Below are positions 32,161 to 35,271 of a DNA stretch of 35,271 bases, in pieces. This stretch comes from Prevotellaceae bacterium (GTDB lineage: Bacteria; Bacteroidota; Bacteroidia; Bacteroidales; Bacteroidaceae). The position numbers were made by a program, and so were the translations under genes. The notes beneath the pieces were generated by a model. It did no database searches and was not told the origin of the DNA. It worked only from the letters and a program-made list of their open reading frames with translations. Where the stretch lies: the NCBI GenBank assembly GCA_022508585.1, contig JAFLUU010000004.1:1484-36754 (forward strand), in the 5' to 3' direction. The number at the start of each line of letters is the position of its first letter. Position 1 is the stretch's first letter.

Positions 32161-32192
32161 CTCGCAGAGGCATCGCCTCTGCGAGTTTCTTT
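32161..32192. terminator. Hairpin, possible terminator
   Basis: CTCGCAGAGGC atc GCCTCTGCGAG followed by TTTCTTT. Confidence 0.55.
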
Positions 32193-32269
32193 ATAATTGC
32201 TTCACGCGCAGTTATTTTTATCTTGACATTATTGTGAGTAATTATGAAAAAACATCTAACTTTGCCCAA

Positions 32270-32494
32270 TCTAATCACAAATAGCTCTGCCTATGAAATA
32301 AACGCACACAAGACATTTAGATAAAAAGCGTTAACTTGTACTATTGCCTTACGAAATCGCCAATTCCTACAGCAATAACACTTCAAGTTGTGCATAGTTG
32401 ATGTTCACAGCAAGCGTGGACTTTGACTTGTGCTGAAGTGTAGGTGTTTGGCGATACCTGTAAGGCGGACAATGTTAGTAGTCCGCGTTTTTTT
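32270..32494 (+). ncRNA. Candidate structured noncoding RNA (6S-like?) with own promoter and terminator
   Basis: -7 box TAACTTTG at 32257-32264; long-range pairing CTTAC..ATCGCCAA..CCTACA with TGTAGG..TTGGCGAT..GTAAG; terminal hairpin GCGGAC/GTCCGC + T run; no ORF. Confidence 0.45.
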
Positions 32495-32560
32495 ATTGTC
32501 TCAAATCCGCCATTGGACTGCAATCAAAACACTTAATAACAACCAAATTAAAACACAACA

Positions 32561-33661
32561 ATGAAAAAAATCTTTTCAATCCTTATCGCGTTGTGCTTAG
32601 CACTGGCAATTCATGCCCAAAGCACCGACAAACAAGTCGCAACTCTACAATATGGCGACCAGACTCGCGTATTTTATGGCATCGATGCCCTCAAACAAGC
32701 ATACGATGCCGCACCGGACACTCTTGGTGTCATCACTTTGTCAAGCGGAGGCTTTCGTGGTCCAAATAATATCGAAAAATCTATCACTATATATGGTACA
32801 GGATTTGAAGACGACACAATAACAGGAATTCCCAAAACATCTGTAATAGAAACTTACAATATATATGCAAGCGGTGTACATATAGAGGGAATATACTTCG
32901 ACTCTGGTTTCGGTAATCTTACCAACAAGCCAACTTCTCTTACTATTGGTTTAGCAGGCTCTAACTCAGAAGCAAAGAAAGCAGAACCTATTCACAATCT
33001 GTCTATCGTAAAATGTAGTTTGACGAACATTTGGTTTAGAGTAGACTGCTATGATTGTGTTATACGGCAATCACATTTAAATAACTTCATCGGAAGCATA
33101 CGTACAAGGCCATATCCTTCTCTTGGTCCACAAGTGTTTATGCATAACCTCCTTGTATCAAATAATTACATACGAGGCATACGCACATCTGAAATAAACA
33201 ATTCGTTAAATAATGCAACTCGCTCTTTTTATGATTTCGACCCCACATCAACTATCTATGTTGACCATTGCATCCTGCTAAGTGATATGATGTCTGGCGA
33301 TTGGCATTACACAAACAACATTATTAAAGATTTTCACGTCAATGGCAAATGTAATATCTTCCTTGGCGACGATTTGCCAGTATTTGACAAAGACAACAAC
33401 TGGCTTAACGTAAGTCCGGAATATGTTTGGGCTGAAGAGGGAGAAGACGGAGAGTATGCAGAAAACAAGAGCTTCGCAATCAAAACGCCCGAGCTGTATC
33501 GCGCCACCGACGGCACGGAGATAGGTCTGCACGGCGGCGTGTACGCTTGGAACAAAATCCCCTCTACTCCTCGCATCACGGAGTGCATCATCGACACCAA
33601 AGACGCAGCTAACGGCACTCTCAAACTGAGCATCAAGGCCGAGGCACAGACCAAGGAGTAA
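32561..33661 (+). CDS. Secreted protein, probable right-handed beta-helix/polysaccharide-lyase-like
   Basis: Signal peptide MKKIFSILIALCLALAIHAQ; 'SGGFRGPNNIEKSITIYGTGFEDD' beta-helix-style segments. Confidence 0.6.
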   Translation: MKKIFSILIALCLALAIHAQSTDKQVATLQYGDQTRVFYGIDALKQAYDAAPDTLGVITLSSGGFRGPNNIEKSITIYGTGFEDDTITGIPKTSVIETYNIYASGVHIEGIYFDSGFGNLTNKPTSLTIGLAGSNSEAKKAEPIHNLSIVKCSLTNIWFRVDCYDCVIRQSHLNNFIGSIRTRPYPSLGPQVFMHNLLVSNNYIRGIRTSEINNSLNNATRSFYDFDPTSTIYVDHCILLSDMMSGDWHYTNNIIKDFHVNGKCNIFLGDDLPVFDKDNNWLNVSPEYVWAEEGEDGEYAENKSFAIKTPELYRATDGTEIGLHGGVYAWNKIPSTPRITECIIDTKDAANGTLKLSIKAEAQTKE

Positions 33662-33698
33662 TCCATCACAAAAAACTTATCTGATAAACCGTTTTAAC

Positions 33699-35114
33699 AT
33701 GAACAGATTTATCTATACTCTCTTGCTCTCCATTATGGCGCACCCACTTTTAGCACAAGTGAAGACCGCCACATTGGAGTACTGGTTCGACAGAAATTTT
33801 GCCGACCGCCAGTCTACCAATATCAATGGGAGCATAGAGAAAGAAGTGGACATCAGCTCACTGCGCAACGGTCTCCACTCGTTAGAGCTTCGTGTCAGCG
33901 ACACTAACGGCAAATGGAGCAGTCCGCAACTGCGCTATTTTATAAAGGATGTCCCCATACCTGCCAACACTCACCTCAACACTCTTGAGTATTGGCTCGA
34001 CAGAAATTTTGCTGCTCGGCAGTCGATGAATATCGACGGCGATGCAGAGCAGGAACTTGACATCAGCTCGTTGCGCGACGGACTACACTCATTGGAGCTT
34101 CGCGTGAGCGACACTAACGACAAATGGAGCAGCACTCTGCTCAAATACTTCATAAAGAACGACCCCACGCCAGCAAAGAGTGTCATCAGCTCTTATACAT
34201 ACTGGATCGATGATTACAACAACGTGCAGACCGGCACTATAGCCAGCGACAACCTAATGCTCGACATAGACGTGTCAGCGTTGACCAAGGGGCTTCACTC
34301 GTTGGGCTATCAAGTGCAGTACAACACAGGCAAAAAGAGTTCGCCACGCCTGCTCTACTTCATCATACCCGACTTGGAACAGGGTGCAGGACTCATCAGC
34401 ACCTACGAATACTGGTTCAACCATGGCGCACGCACTCGCGTGGAGCTGCCTGATCCCGCTCCTGCCGTGAGCCTCAGCGACCTAATCATAGAGATACGCG
34501 ACGTGTTGCCCAACTCTGTCGACGGATACACATTTGATGCCGCCACCGAGCAGGCAAGCGTTGACGACAACGTTACCTTTGGCGTACAAGTCTACAATGC
34601 TGACGACCGAGGCTCTCTCGCTGCCGTGTCGGAGACATTCCCTATGGTCGTGCCTATAGAGCTGAACATGGAAACATTATCGCCCAACCGTCAGCCCCTC
34701 ACGACGGCCGCTCCTACTACAGGCAGAATGCAGGGCTTCAAGTCGGAGACCGCAGCCGGCGACTCTCTCCGCTATCTGCTGACACCGGAAAACGTAGTGG
34801 CAGACTTCTATGACGCCGAAGGCAACCGCATCAGTGCCGAGCGCGAAGCAAATGAAGACGGCAGCGTAACATACACCCTCGAGGCAACATCTGACTGCAC
34901 ATATATGTTAGTATATGGAGCATCAGACGTGCAGACAGAGCTGACGGCCACATTGCTGTCCTCCACACCCACCGGACTGCACTCCGCACAGCAAGGCGAA
35001 GCACTCTCCGGCGTGCACTACAACACGAGCGGCCAGCGCATAGACGCCAAGCAGCGAGGCGTACACATCGTGAAGATGAGCGACGGAACGGTACGCAAGG
35101 TGGTAGTCAGGTAG
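33699..35114 (+). CDS. Secreted repeat protein with probable T9SS C-terminal sorting region
   Basis: Signal peptide; repeated 'LEYWFDRNFAxRQSxNIxG...DISSLRxGLHSLELRVSDTNxKWSS' units; C-terminus 'GVHYNTSGQRIDAKQRGVHIVKMSDGTVRKVVVR'. Confidence 0.7.
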   Translation: MNRFIYTLLLSIMAHPLLAQVKTATLEYWFDRNFADRQSTNINGSIEKEVDISSLRNGLHSLELRVSDTNGKWSSPQLRYFIKDVPIPANTHLNTLEYWLDRNFAARQSMNIDGDAEQELDISSLRDGLHSLELRVSDTNDKWSSTLLKYFIKNDPTPAKSVISSYTYWIDDYNNVQTGTIASDNLMLDIDVSALTKGLHSLGYQVQYNTGKKSSPRLLYFIIPDLEQGAGLISTYEYWFNHGARTRVELPDPAPAVSLSDLIIEIRDVLPNSVDGYTFDAATEQASVDDNVTFGVQVYNADDRGSLAAVSETFPMVVPIELNMETLSPNRQPLTTAAPTTGRMQGFKSETAAGDSLRYLLTPENVVADFYDAEGNRISAEREANEDGSVTYTLEATSDCTYMLVYGASDVQTELTATLLSSTPTGLHSAQQGEALSGVHYNTSGQRIDAKQRGVHIVKMSDGTVRKVVVR

Positions 35115-35173
35115 CATCTGCTTCCGGGCACCCTGCCACGAGAGCTAAACCTCTCTCTGGCGGTAAGCAATCA

Positions 35174-35206
35174 GTGCGAGTTTTTGCGAAAAACTCGCAC
35201 TTTTTT
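35174..35206 (+). terminator. Intrinsic terminator
   Basis: GTGCGAGTTTTT gcg AAAAACTCGCAC TTTTTT. Confidence 0.85.
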
Positions 35207-35271
35207 ATTTAATGTCGTCAAAAGCGCACCCAACATCGTCGAAAATCATAGAAAAGGCCTCCGCGGGGGGG

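Overview
Bacteroidales-type genomic window. It opens with the 3' part of a tRNA-Trp and the canonical secE-nusG-rplK-rplA-rplJ-rplL-rpoB-rpoC operon; rplA carries one in-frame TAA. Immediately downstream of the rpoC terminator is an accessory locus of seven tandem paralogous lipoprotein genes (two alternating subfamilies, here called A and B: A-B-A-B-[A scar]-A-B-B). This locus has a C9 tract upstream of gene 1, a C8 tract that puts gene 7 out of frame with its ATG (candidate phase-variable OFF state), a ~1.02 kb near-identical block shared by genes 1/2 and 5/6, and an orphan 3' fragment of a lost A gene. Next come structured or inverted-repeat intergenic DNA, a UmuD-like S24 peptidase with a C-terminal extension, an M15 peptidase/HU/HU-like/small-protein cassette, an S8 protease with a T9SS-like tail, an Lrp/AsnC regulator, DUF4491, a C26-M19 fusion hydrolase, an M28 peptidase, a SufE-like protein, a PfkB kinase, a convergent HigBA-like toxin-antitoxin pair, a candidate structured ncRNA, and two secreted proteins. 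The strongest candidate for an undescribed system is the phase- and recombination-variable lipoprotein array (about 11.5-20.35 kb). All family calls come from reading the translations by eye; no database search was run.
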